Assembly: GCA_020636835.1 (NCBI GenBank)
Contig: JACJXC010000005.1
Location: 1 to 64,000 of the forward strand
Origin: Bacteroidales bacterium
GTDB taxonomy: Bacteria; Bacteroidota; Bacteroidia; Bacteroidales; Tenuifilaceae
Reading direction: 5' to 3'
Length of the DNA: 64,000 bases
The notes below the pieces were generated by a model. That model saw only the letters and a list, made by a program, of their open reading frames with translations, had not been told where the DNA came from and did not search any database. The position numbers and the translations under genes were made by a program. Within the stretch, counting starts at the first letter, position 1; every line of letters begins with the position of its first letter. Below, in pieces: positions 44,880-54,010 of this stretch.

Positions 44880-45947
44880 ATGAAAAAAGCGGCTATTTTT
44901 TCTTCATTTTATACTAATACTATTCATCCAAGAATAGAATCGGAACAAAATATACTGGTGGAAGAAGGATACCTTGTGGATCTATATAACGATAATAATC
45001 CTCCTACATTCTTTTGGAAATTAATAAATGTAATTACTTTCAACATCTTCAAGTGGCACACTATTTTCTTCTATAAAAAAATAATTAAGCACTATAACAT
45101 AATAATTGTTTATGATTTACAATTACTTCCGCTTGTCATTTACGGAAAAATAAAGAAACAAAAAATAATATACGAAACCCTTGACTTCAACCTTGATATT
45201 AATTTCTACCACATAAAAAAGAGAATTCCTTTAATTAAACCATTTGCAGGACTATTCAAATCGGCTCTTTGTTTTAGTGAAAAATTCATAGCGAGGAGGT
45301 TTACAACAAAAATACTCGTAAACAGTTTTGAGTTACAGAAATATTTTGGAAAAAAGCAATGTGAGGTTAACCTATACACATCTCCATTCGAAGGCGTAAT
45401 TATTAATCCAGAGTCAAACAAACCCATGGCTCTACTTTATATGGGTTTATTTACTCAAGATAAAGGAGCATTTGAAACAATTGAAGTATCAAAGATGTAT
45501 GGCTTACCCCTTTTTGTATTTGGCACAGTTCGGGAAAAAACTGTAATTGATGAGATTAATAAAAATAAGAACATTTTCTATATTGATAGAATTGCTCCCA
45601 TAGAACTAAAAAAACGGATAGAAGATCTTTCCTTTAAATACAACTTTATAGGTACTAGCTTAATACAACCAATCCATTACAGCTATGCTGTTCAGGAGGC
45701 AAACAAAGATATTGACTACATGGCGTTAGGAATTCCGTTTATCGGGAATGAAAGAAAACCTACATTACAGAAAATAATGTCTAACTGTGGAGTACTTTTC
45801 AATGATAATGAGAATGTATTGAACCTTTTATCAAATTTCGACTTTTATCGACAAGTTAGCTTGAACGCTCTTAACTATTACCATAAACATTATAACTATA
45901 AGCTATTTAAGAGCACTTTTATAACAACTATAAATGATAAGTATTAA
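44880..45947 (+). CDS. Glycosyltransferase (GT-B type, probably GT4-like)
   Basis: A 355-residue protein of Lys- and Ile-rich, AT-rich composition. The N-terminal half has the Rossmann pattern of a GT-B fold. The C-terminal half shows LLYMGLFTQDKGAFETIEVSK and DYMALGIPFIGNERKPT, where the G-x-P context resembles the E-x-x-x-x-G-x-P donor-site region of GT4 enzymes. No donor or acceptor is predictable. It overlaps the flippase gene by 14 bases. Confidence 0.75.
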   Translation: MKKAAIFSSFYTNTIHPRIESEQNILVEEGYLVDLYNDNNPPTFFWKLINVITFNIFKWHTIFFYKKIIKHYNIIIVYDLQLLPLVIYGKIKKQKIIYETLDFNLDINFYHIKKRIPLIKPFAGLFKSALCFSEKFIARRFTTKILVNSFELQKYFGKKQCEVNLYTSPFEGVIINPESNKPMALLYMGLFTQDKGAFETIEVSKMYGLPLFVFGTVREKTVIDEINKNKNIFYIDRIAPIELKKRIEDLSFKYNFIGTSLIQPIHYSYAVQEANKDIDYMALGIPFIGNERKPTLQKIMSNCGVLFNDNENVLNLLSNFDFYRQVSLNALNYYHKHYNYKLFKSTFITTINDKY

Positions 45948-47382
45948 GATTTTTTTTAAACAAACGGTGTTCTACACTTTTATTCAAGTGCTACCTGCAT
46001 TAGCGGGGTTCATTCTGTTAAAAATATACTCTGATGTTCTTAGTAAAGATGAGTATGCCATATTGAATCTTCTTAATACCTATTCTGTTCTTTTCTTTAG
46101 TATTATATCATTAAGTTCTGATTCTATTGTAACAAGATTCTACTATACTTTCAAGAATAACAGAAAATTATTATCTGACTTGTACGGATCAATAGCCATT
46201 GGTCTTGTAGTAGTTTCAGCAATTATGATTCTAATCGCTTTTCCATTTCATTACGTTTTGAACCACATATTTAGTTCGCCAACCCTTATAATCTTAGTTG
46301 TTTTGTGGGCTTTAAACCTTTCATTCATTAAGTTCTTTCAGAGTATTTTCAGGGTAGAACGGAATAACACCATGCTTCTATGGTTTTCAATATCTACTTT
46401 CGTTGGACAAATTTTGGGCGTAATCATTGGCTTTTATATTTTTGAAAATAAAACCATTGCAATACTAGCAGGCCGTTTTATTTTAGTTATACTCGTTATT
46501 ATTTTGTTTCAATTTCTTATTAAGAATAAATTCACATTCCGTTTACGACTAAATCTTCTAAAAGAAACACTGCCCTTCTTTTATCCGATCATTATATACA
46601 ATATTTTATACTGGATATCAAGCCAATTCGACCAAACAGTTTTTAAAATAATGATAGAGGATAACTCTCAACTAGCAATTTATGCGATGGCCTTTAACCT
46701 AACCGTTGTTAATGAATTTATTCTAAATGCAATTAATGCTCATATAGTACCTGAATTCAATGAGTTAATGACAGAAAGAAAGGAGGGTTATTTAGAAAGC
46801 ATAAAAACAAACGCCCATTTATTTATTTTAATATCATTGACGGGTGTAATTTTTACCTTAATCTTTTCACAGATTTTACTTGACGTTTATATAAATCCAA
46901 TTTATACCGACAGTGCTTTGTTTATAGGATTGCTCTGTGCGTCTTACGTTTTGAGATTAATTTATTCAGTATACTCAATACCAATTTACTTCTTCAATAA
47001 AACCCTTATACTACCTATCATTTTTACAGGCTCAGCCATAGTTAATATAACTTGCAATGTACTACTAATTCCCCGTATTGGATTATGGAGTCTTGTTTTA
47101 AGTTTGTTTTTAGCACGAATTATCCAAACCGTAGCCATTGCAATTATTTCTCATCGTATTTTTCCCATTAAATACAACTATACCAAAATGTTAACATTAC
47201 CTCTGCTTTTAGTTATACTTCTTGCTATTGGTACTTGGATACGATCAAACTATAACATAAACTACTACTACATCTGGGCATCGGTTTCTGCAATTCTAGG
47301 ATTAGCCATTTGGTTTTCGTTCCAAACTCAAATTAAAGATACTATCAACACCCTAAAAAACAAATATTTATTGAAGTCATAA
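45934..47382 (+). CDS. Wzx-type polysaccharide flippase
   Basis: A 482-residue integral membrane protein with about 12-14 hydrophobic helices and the MATE/MOP-superfamily pattern of oligosaccharide-lipid flippases. It would move undecaprenyl-linked repeat units across the inner membrane. The ATG lies inside the end of the glycosyltransferase gene, indicating translational coupling. A Wzy polymerase is not present in the window, so repeat-unit polymerisation, if any, must be encoded elsewhere. Confidence 0.85.
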   Translation: MISIKIFFKQTVFYTFIQVLPALAGFILLKIYSDVLSKDEYAILNLLNTYSVLFFSIISLSSDSIVTRFYYTFKNNRKLLSDLYGSIAIGLVVVSAIMILIAFPFHYVLNHIFSSPTLIILVVLWALNLSFIKFFQSIFRVERNNTMLLWFSISTFVGQILGVIIGFYIFENKTIAILAGRFILVILVIILFQFLIKNKFTFRLRLNLLKETLPFFYPIIIYNILYWISSQFDQTVFKIMIEDNSQLAIYAMAFNLTVVNEFILNAINAHIVPEFNELMTERKEGYLESIKTNAHLFILISLTGVIFTLIFSQILLDVYINPIYTDSALFIGLLCASYVLRLIYSVYSIPIYFFNKTLILPIIFTGSAIVNITCNVLLIPRIGLWSLVLSLFLARIIQTVAIAIISHRIFPIKYNYTKMLTLPLLLVILLAIGTWIRSNYNINYYYIWASVSAILGLAIWFSFQTQIKDTINTLKNKYLLKS

Positions 47383-47396
47383 TACCATAAACAACT

Positions 47397-48731
47397 CTAT
47401 TTCCCCATAATTTCACTCCAAGAATCCTTTAAACTGGTAAATCGAGAATTATTAAGTAGGCAATAGTCTAAAATTTCTTCAAGTACATTACGCATACCCC
47501 CATATTTAACTTCAGAAAACATAGTGTTATGCCACAAAATGGTAAAAAACCCATTGAATTTTTGAATTTCAAGGATCACAGGTTGAAGTTCTTGCCCTAC
47601 CCTAGATAGCTCTAACCCCATATACTTAGGGCTGATGAGGGTTGAATCCATAACAATTAGTGGAAACTCAACTACTTTAGACACTTTATTGTTTAAAAAA
47701 TCGAATAAATAGAAAGGGTAACAAGTTCCGCGCCTAAATCCAATAAAGTCAGGAAAACCTAGAGAGGAATCGTATAGTATGCGCGAGGTCTCCATTACGC
47801 TCGGAGATTGAAACAAATCGAACATCAAAAAATGAAAGCGATTTCCATATACTAATGCATTTAACTTATCTACTTCTAGCATTAACTGCCTAGCTGACAT
47901 ATGAGAACCAAAACTTCCATGAATCCCAACATCATGACCAGCCTCAACCAATTGCTTAATTGAATTCTGGTACTTAGCACTGCTAACATTATAGTCTGCA
48001 TTGCGTAATGACCGATAGCGTCCTTTCTTAGCTAAAAAAAAGAAGGTGGCTTTAGCTTGATATTTCAAATCGAAATCAATCACTTCGTCCATATTAAACC
48101 ATGGATCTAATCCGTATAATCTTTTAATTGATAGAACAATACAGTTCCACAATTGCATTCGCTTAATATAGGAAACACATCCCTCCAGCCACCCACTTTC
48201 ACACTTATCAATATCATGCGTAATGTGAGTTGTAAAAGAGTGATTTCCATAATGCTGCAACCTTTTTATTCCATAAACATTTTCTATGGTATAATTTAAA
48301 ATATCAAAGTAGTAGTTTACAATCGGAAGTTTAGCAATCCCTAATTCCTTAACAACCGATTTGGCATATACCTGCCTACCCAAAGAGTCAATTGAACCAG
48401 ATAATTCATCCCAACCTGAAAGGAAATAGAATATTGATGCAATAATATCAAAATGAATTACAGCATTACTCTCAGAAATAGTAACAACCTCAACATAGTT
48501 TTGATCAGGAAATAGCAAAGGAATTTTTATTCCCATCCATTCAGCAAAAACAACTTTATCTAAAGGATATGACTTTACATTACTTAGATCAAAAAAAGAT
48601 GAACCTAAGGAAGGAACTAATATTCTGCCGTTCCTTTCTCTTGGAAAATAATCAAAATTGAATTTGCCCAATGAATACTTATACATCAAAAAGAAATTTT
48701 GATGCACATAAGCATAAACATCTATTAACAT
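47397..48731 (-). CDS. Polysaccharide deacetylase-family protein
   Basis: A 444-residue protein. The C-terminal ~250 residues show the NodB-type fold: THITHDID as the first metal-binding motif (D-D-like), ATFFFLAKKG as the following strand and AGHDVGIHGSFGSH as motif 2 with H-x3-H-type ligands. The N-terminal ~150 residues are a domain I associate with this Bacteroidota subgroup (DUF7033-like). No signal peptide is evident, so it probably acts on cytoplasmic or lipid-linked sugars. It converges on the flippase gene with 14 bases between. Confidence 0.78.
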   Translation of the reverse strand: MLIDVYAYVHQNFFLMYKYSLGKFNFDYFPRERNGRILVPSLGSSFFDLSNVKSYPLDKVVFAEWMGIKIPLLFPDQNYVEVVTISESNAVIHFDIIASIFYFLSGWDELSGSIDSLGRQVYAKSVVKELGIAKLPIVNYYFDILNYTIENVYGIKRLQHYGNHSFTTHITHDIDKCESGWLEGCVSYIKRMQLWNCIVLSIKRLYGLDPWFNMDEVIDFDLKYQAKATFFFLAKKGRYRSLRNADYNVSSAKYQNSIKQLVEAGHDVGIHGSFGSHMSARQLMLEVDKLNALVYGNRFHFLMFDLFQSPSVMETSRILYDSSLGFPDFIGFRRGTCYPFYLFDFLNNKVSKVVEFPLIVMDSTLISPKYMGLELSRVGQELQPVILEIQKFNGFFTILWHNTMFSEVKYGGMRNVLEEILDYCLLNNSRFTSLKDSWSEIMGK

Positions 48732-48765
48732 ACTTTCAGTGCTTAAGATTAGAAAGTTGGAAATC

Positions 48766-51048
48766 TTAAAACAGATCCACAGAAATATTCTGGATAAAGG
48801 CTGTATAGGTTATTTCTCTACCTAATTTTGCTTCGGTTAATAGTATCAAAACAGGCATCTCCTTACCTTCCTTGGTTGTGATATTGATCTCTCGACGTTG
48901 ACCAATAATCTTTTCTTTATTAGGATCAAGATAAGCATCTAGGAATTCATCCTGACCTTCTACATCATCGGGGAATAGTATCCTAATACTTTGTCCAAGT
49001 ACCTCGTCACGGTTTACAGCAAATAGTTCCTCTGCTGCTTTATTGAAAAACTGAACAACTCCATCGTGATCAGTAGTTACAATAGCATCCAAGAAGCCTT
49101 CAAGGGTTTTTTCGTTTCTAATTTTTACCTTCTCAATTTCTTTAAACTGATTTTTAACCTCGTCCCTAGCCTCTCTCAACTTCTTATTTAGTTCCACCTC
49201 GTTCATACGGAGCATCTCCTCCTGCTTCATAAGCTGATCGGTCTGCTGTTTTGTCTCGAGTTCCATGTGTTTTTCCCGAGTAATATCATTGGCAATAAGG
49301 ACAACTTTGGCAACCTCTTCGTACATATCGTTTACGGCGGAAAAAGTACACCTAAACCATTTTTCATCGCCATGGCTTGTTGATATTCGAATTTGCCCTT
49401 CAAAAGGAATTCCGTGAATTATATCATCCCATGTTCGTTCAATGGATTTCCGTTCGGAGCTTGGCACTAAATCAAAAATTGATTTTTCTTTGGCAATGGT
49501 CAACGTATATCCTGTTGATACCAAGAACTTGTCATTGGCATCAATTAAATCGCCAGTTGGACTAAATTCTGCTTTAAACGAAGATCTGTTGAGCGCATTT
49601 ATTTGCCCTTCATAATCGAGACTTTGTTTCTTCTGCTCTGTGGTATCTATAGCAAGGAATAAAATTTTATCGACGCCCCCCATTGGATTCCTAACACAGG
49701 TGTATGTTGCAATTGTCCATAAGTCCTTGCCTGTCTTTGTAACTAGCTTCATATCGCCCTCAAAGTGTTTTCCGCCATGGCTAAGGCTTTTCCATATATC
49801 ATCAAACCAAGTCCTATCCTTCTTATTGATAAACATGGAAATCGGCTTTCCTTCAACCTCAGCATTCCCTGCGTACTCCAATTTTTGGAGAAACTTAGTG
49901 TTGGCATAGGTCAAAAATCCATTCACGTCAAAATCGGCACGAATCATTGTATGGTTAACGGAATTAGAGAAACTAATAAATTTCTCCGATTGCCTAGAAG
50001 CCTCTTCCTGAGTGGCCTGCAACTCCTCCATGTTTTGGCGCATCTGCTCTTCCTTCAAGGCCAACTCCTCGGCCTGCTCGCGCGATTCCTTCAGAAGTTT
50101 TGCTGTACGCAAATTTATTTTTACGGTTGATATCGTGGTAGCGATACTCTCCGCAACCTTCTCGAAAAATTCAACCTGATAGGGCTCAAATAAGGAGAAT
50201 GAGGCAACCTCTAGCACGCCATGCACCGTATCGTTAACCTTTAAAGGGACTAAAATTAAGCACCGGGGGTTCGATTTACCCAAACCAGAAGTAACGTTTA
50301 AGTATCCATCGGGAACTTTTTTGAGCAGAATGGTTTCCTTCTCTAAACCACAAGCCCCCACCAAACCTTGACGCCAAGGAATGATTTTATCGGCATATTT
50401 TCTCCGCTCATAAGCAAAACAAGCCGTCATACGGAAATGAATATCCGCATTATCCTCATCTTCGAGCAGGTAAAATGCTCCCTGATTGGCTCCAATGTAG
50501 TTTACAAGGTTCCGAATAATTTGGAACGATAGTTCCTCAATATTATCGTTATTTAGGCGGAGTATCTCACCAAATTTGGCCAATCCCTCTGCGCTCCAGC
50601 GTCTCTGCTCATCTTCTTTTCTCCGCTCAATCTCGTCATTTTTGCTCTTCCGTAAATTATCGCGCAAATTGATTATTGCCTTACCCAACGCATCGGTTTC
50701 GTCGGGGGTGTACTCCACGTCGATATCCCCCTCGCGCAGTTTCTCCACAAACCGGTATAGCTTACGCTGCCTGTGCACCTCTAGCTGCGAAATGCTATCG
50801 GATTCAGTTTTAACCCTCGACACGTGCCTAAATATAAAAAATGCCAAAGTTGCACATACAATAGGAAGTAAGTCAAAAAAGTATAGTACTGGCGAAATAA
50901 GATGCAAATCGTAAACGCCCATAGGGGTATAGGGCAACTTGTGAATTAACACCCCCACAAAAAATATCAACAGAATAAACGCCAAACCTCCAAAAAATCC
51001 GAGCAATGTAGTTTTTATCACAAAAGATTTTGAATATTCTCGCTCCAT
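48766..51048 (-). CDS. Membrane sensor: 2 TM-GAF-coiled coil-3 PAS, no kinase domain
   Basis: A 760-residue protein with two N-terminal membrane helices joined by a short loop (about 12-35 and 48-70), a helical linker, GAF (about 165-320), a coiled coil with MRQNMEELQATQEE, two consecutive PAS domains (about 370-610), a second coiled coil and a final PAS (about 650-756). The last residues after the PAS are VDLF, matching the tail of proteins in the adjacent chemotaxis operon. No enzymatic output domain exists. The GAF module is paralogous to that of the sensor at 24.0-26.3 kb (shared GLGxSNPRCxILVPLK). Confidence 0.85.
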   Translation of the reverse strand: MEREYSKSFVIKTTLLGFFGGLAFILLIFFVGVLIHKLPYTPMGVYDLHLISPVLYFFDLLPIVCATLAFFIFRHVSRVKTESDSISQLEVHRQRKLYRFVEKLREGDIDVEYTPDETDALGKAIINLRDNLRKSKNDEIERRKEDEQRRWSAEGLAKFGEILRLNNDNIEELSFQIIRNLVNYIGANQGAFYLLEDEDNADIHFRMTACFAYERRKYADKIIPWRQGLVGACGLEKETILLKKVPDGYLNVTSGLGKSNPRCLILVPLKVNDTVHGVLEVASFSLFEPYQVEFFEKVAESIATTISTVKINLRTAKLLKESREQAEELALKEEQMRQNMEELQATQEEASRQSEKFISFSNSVNHTMIRADFDVNGFLTYANTKFLQKLEYAGNAEVEGKPISMFINKKDRTWFDDIWKSLSHGGKHFEGDMKLVTKTGKDLWTIATYTCVRNPMGGVDKILFLAIDTTEQKKQSLDYEGQINALNRSSFKAEFSPTGDLIDANDKFLVSTGYTLTIAKEKSIFDLVPSSERKSIERTWDDIIHGIPFEGQIRISTSHGDEKWFRCTFSAVNDMYEEVAKVVLIANDITREKHMELETKQQTDQLMKQEEMLRMNEVELNKKLREARDEVKNQFKEIEKVKIRNEKTLEGFLDAIVTTDHDGVVQFFNKAAEELFAVNRDEVLGQSIRILFPDDVEGQDEFLDAYLDPNKEKIIGQRREINITTKEGKEMPVLILLTEAKLGREITYTAFIQNISVDLF

Positions 51049-51510
51049 AGCAGACCAAATTTTGTCTTAAAAATAGGTATTTTTTCAATCCAATGAAAAA
51101 TAATCATTCAAATTATACCATGCGCCCCATCCAATTATCCCAATGCGAAATGGATACCCACCAAAATAAAAAATTACGAACAAAACAGCACAACTCATAA
51201 AAACCTGCAGGCCAGCAAGTTAAAGAACTGTAGCAAAATAAATTCCACACACCCCGATTCCCTATTTATCACAGAGCTTAATTTGAAATTGATTCTGTGA
51301 AAAAACAGAAAAATCGACAATCCCAATCAAAATAAAAACAGCGATAGCTCTATATGCAACTAAATTGGTTAGGCACCGAAAACGCCATCAATCCTGAATA
51401 ATCCCGAGTATAAGCGCACACCCCGAATGGCTAAACAGCTAAAAAGAGTAGACAGGAACGGAGTCCCCAGCCTACTCTAGATACACAATCAATTCCAGGA
51501 TAACCTAGGG
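51049..51510. other. Intergenic region downstream of the chemotaxis operon
   Basis: 462 bases without a recognisable gene. It contains the operon's terminator (51441-51479) and an imperfectly placed TCACAGA/TCTGTGA inverted repeat (51269-51300) of unknown meaning. The rest is featureless to me. Confidence 0.5.
51441..51479 (-). terminator. Terminator of the chemotaxis operon
   Basis: On the minus strand AGAGTAG (complement of 51472-51478) pairs with CTACTCT (complement of 51445-51451), followed by TTTTT. It lies 32 bases after the cheB stop. Confidence 0.7.
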
Positions 51511-52587
51511 CTACACCTTCATTTTTTTAATCACAAATGGAGCAATCTCATCCAAAGGGAGCTCCTGATGGGCAGCCCCCAGCTTAATAGCCTCACGAGG
51601 CATCCCGAAAACAACGCACGATTTCTCGTCCTGAGCAATGGTAAAAGCTCCGGCCTCCCTCATTTCGAGTAGCCCTCGGGCTCCATCATCGCCCATTCCG
51701 GTCATGATGACACCGAGCGAATTGGCGCCTGCAAATTTTGCCGTACTCCTGAAAAGGACATCAACCGATGGGCGGTGCCTGTTCACAAGGGGACCCTCAA
51801 TAACCTCAACGTAGTATTTTGCACCACTACGCTTCAACATCATGTGGTAATTTCCGGGCGCAATTAACGCTTGACCTCGGAGAACGCTATCGCCATTCTG
51901 CGCCTCCTTCACCGAGATTTTACAAATATCGTTCAACCGGTTGGCAAACGAGGTGGTAAACTTCTCGGGCATGTGCTGTACAATCACAATTCCCGGACAA
52001 TCGAGGGGCATAGCCTTTAAAAAATCGGCAATGGCCTCGGTTCCTCCAGTTGACGCCCCAACAGCAATCACCTTATCGGTTGTTGTAAGCGTTCCAACAG
52101 TTGTTTTGGTTTTAGGGATCACCACATCGGCTGAGAGTTTGGGTTCCACATGGGGTATTTCGGCTATCTTCCTACGAACAATGCGCGAACCAGCTGCAGC
52201 AATAATCGCATCGCAGATTCTGATTTTCGATTCTTCAAAAAACTTCTTGGTATTGAGTTGGGGCTTGGTAATAATATCAACAGCACCATACTCTAGCGCG
52301 CGAATACCCATCTCCGTAGCCCGATCCGTCAAACTCGAAATAATAATCACCGGAATGGGGTGCTGTGACATAATTTTGCGTAAGAATGTAAGACCATCCA
52401 TCCGGGGCATTTCCACATCCAGAGTTATTACATCGGGGATTTCCTCGGCAATTTTACGCGCTGCAAAATAGGGATCGGCAGCGGTTCCCATCACCTCGAG
52501 CATCGGATCCGACGAAATAATTTGCACCAGGGTTTGCCTAACCAATGCGGAATCGTCAACAATTAAAACCTTTATTTTTTTGTTCAT
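51511..52587 (-). CDS. cheB: Chemotaxis response regulator / protein-glutamate methylesterase
   Basis: A 358-residue two-domain enzyme that removes receptor methyl groups when phosphorylated by CheA. The receiver domain (1-125) has D57 in TLDVEMPRMDG as phospho-acceptor. The methylesterase domain (about 165-355) has the nucleophile in GASTGGTEA (near S178), H in IVQHMPEKFT and D in GMGDDGARGL. The ATG at 52587 gives the normal N-terminus MNKKIKVLIVDDSALVRQ; a 37-codon upstream extension is not needed. It is the last gene of the operon. Confidence 0.95.
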   Translation of the reverse strand: MNKKIKVLIVDDSALVRQTLVQIISSDPMLEVMGTAADPYFAARKIAEEIPDVITLDVEMPRMDGLTFLRKIMSQHPIPVIIISSLTDRATEMGIRALEYGAVDIITKPQLNTKKFFEESKIRICDAIIAAAGSRIVRRKIAEIPHVEPKLSADVVIPKTKTTVGTLTTTDKVIAVGASTGGTEAIADFLKAMPLDCPGIVIVQHMPEKFTTSFANRLNDICKISVKEAQNGDSVLRGQALIAPGNYHMMLKRSGAKYYVEVIEGPLVNRHRPSVDVLFRSTAKFAGANSLGVIMTGMGDDGARGLLEMREAGAFTIAQDEKSCVVFGMPREAIKLGAAHQELPLDEIAPFVIKKMKV

Positions 52588-52603
52588 ACCAATAACCTTA
52601 AGT

Positions 52604-53080
52604 TCACTTTGGTTGCCCTTGCTTTTGTATATACTTTTGCCGCACCTCTCCGGTATGGGTGGTAAACTCAATTTTGCGACCCAACTTTCCACCCACACTT
52701 TTGGCGACTATCGGAATTTTATGTTCATTCAGCATCTCCAGGGCAATCTTGATATTCCTATCGCCAATCTGAAAATTGGCGATAGTGGTCTCGATAACCT
52801 CGCCCCCACCAAAAACCTTTGCCTGAAGGTTGCTCTTCAACGATCCCATCGCTATCATGCGCTCAATTAATCGTTCAATAGCAATGTTTCCATACTTAGG
52901 GCTTGCCAAGCCTTGTCCGTTCCAAAGCGGGAGCATGTAATGGTTAATTCCCCCAATATTCCTTTTTGGATCGAACAAGCAAACGGCAACGCAGGAACCC
53001 AGGATTGTACTAACCAAGTGGGGTTCACTGTCGGCAAATAATGCCGCAGGGTATAGGTAGTGCTGCTTAATCTCGTCCAT
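52604..53080 (-). CDS. cheD: Chemoreceptor glutamine deamidase CheD
   Basis: A 158-residue enzyme that deamidates receptor glutamines; in CheC-containing systems it also binds that phosphatase. Catalytic residues are C30 in TILGSCVAVCLFD and H47 in GGINHYMLP. The FGGGEVIETT and IGDRNIKIALEML motifs are conserved. No CheC gene is in the cluster. It lies 9 bases after the kinase-like gene and 16 bases before cheB. Confidence 0.93.
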   Translation of the reverse strand: MDEIKQHYLYPAALFADSEPHLVSTILGSCVAVCLFDPKRNIGGINHYMLPLWNGQGLASPKYGNIAIERLIERMIAMGSLKSNLQAKVFGGGEVIETTIANFQIGDRNIKIALEMLNEHKIPIVAKSVGGKLGRKIEFTTHTGEVRQKYIQKQGQPK

Positions 53081-53089
53081 TTAGAATAA

Positions 53090-53992
53090 TTAAAAAACTT
53101 CGGATTCGGAATCGAAAAACATTTCGTTTGCATCGGAGGCAAACCCCTCGATGGGCTCATGCGATTCAGGGATTGTTACAGTAAAGCAGGCCCCCTTACC
53201 CAACTCACTATCGATGGCAATGGCACCGTTCAGCATATCGATGATTGCTTTATTTATCGATAAACCCAAGCCATGCCCTCGGTTTAGGGAGTTTATTCCC
53301 GAATCGACCCGCTTAAAACGGTCGAAAATAATTTTCTGATTTTCCTTCGAAATACCAATACCATGATCGCGGACTGCAATTGTTAGCACTCCTTCCTTAA
53401 GTGTTGCGTCAACATCCACAGCACCACCCTCAAAACTAAAATTCACGGCATTACTTAATAGGTTGGCAATTATAAGTTTTAACTTCTCTGGATCCGTTTT
53501 AAAAATATTGGCCTGCTCCCCTTCCACTTCATCAGAGATACTGAGTTGAATATTCATCTTCTTTTTACGCATCTCGAAACGGAACGACTCAATCACACTC
53601 TCGAGAAGACTTTTAACATCCACGCGCAATATCTCGGGAGCAATCTCTCCGGCCTCAATTTTGGCAGCCACAAAGATATTTCGCAACTGAAAATCCAGAT
53701 TAAAAGCTTCGGAATGTATAAGGGCAACCATCGAAATCACTTTTTTCCAGTTTTCCTTATCAACCGATAGAATTGCCTTTGATAGCCCAATGATAGAGGT
53801 AAAGGGGTTTATTATCTCGTTGGTTATATTCGAGATAAAATGGGTTTTTAGCGCTTCCGATTCCTCCAACTTTTTGTTCACCACCTTAAGCTCAGCATTC
53901 AACTCCTTGAGCTCCTTGAGCGACTTTTTGTTGAGTTCAAACCTTCGCTTCAACTCCTGTATTAATTCGTCATCGGTTAAATGTTCGGACAT
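53090..53992 (-). CDS. Histidine-kinase-like protein lacking the phospho-accepting histidine
   Basis: A 300-residue cytoplasmic protein: a coiled coil (about 10-48), a HisKA-like dimerisation helix pair, and a HATPase domain (about 165-275). The H-box reads FISNITNEIINPF, with Asn58 where kinases have the histidine of S-H-E-I-x-x-P; the codon is AAC at 53821-53819. The second DHp helix ends normally in AKIEAGE. The ATP-binding boxes are intact: NLLSNAVNFS (N), RDHGIGIS (G1), GHGLGLSI (G2). It may bind ATP without autophosphorylating, acting as a scaffold or regulator of CheA. It ends in ESEVF. It is embedded between cheR and cheD. Confidence 0.82.
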   Translation of the reverse strand: MSEHLTDDELIQELKRRFELNKKSLKELKELNAELKVVNKKLEESEALKTHFISNITNEIINPFTSIIGLSKAILSVDKENWKKVISMVALIHSEAFNLDFQLRNIFVAAKIEAGEIAPEILRVDVKSLLESVIESFRFEMRKKKMNIQLSISDEVEGEQANIFKTDPEKLKLIIANLLSNAVNFSFEGGAVDVDATLKEGVLTIAVRDHGIGISKENQKIIFDRFKRVDSGINSLNRGHGLGLSINKAIIDMLNGAIAIDSELGKGACFTVTIPESHEPIEGFASDANEMFFDSESEVF

Positions 53993-54010
53993 ATCGTATT
54001 TTATTAGTTG

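Noticed and set aside
51269..51300. TCACAGA/TCTGTGA inverted repeat as a Crp-type site
   Set aside because: The half-sites are 18 bases apart, far from the Crp spacing, and are not close to a start codon.
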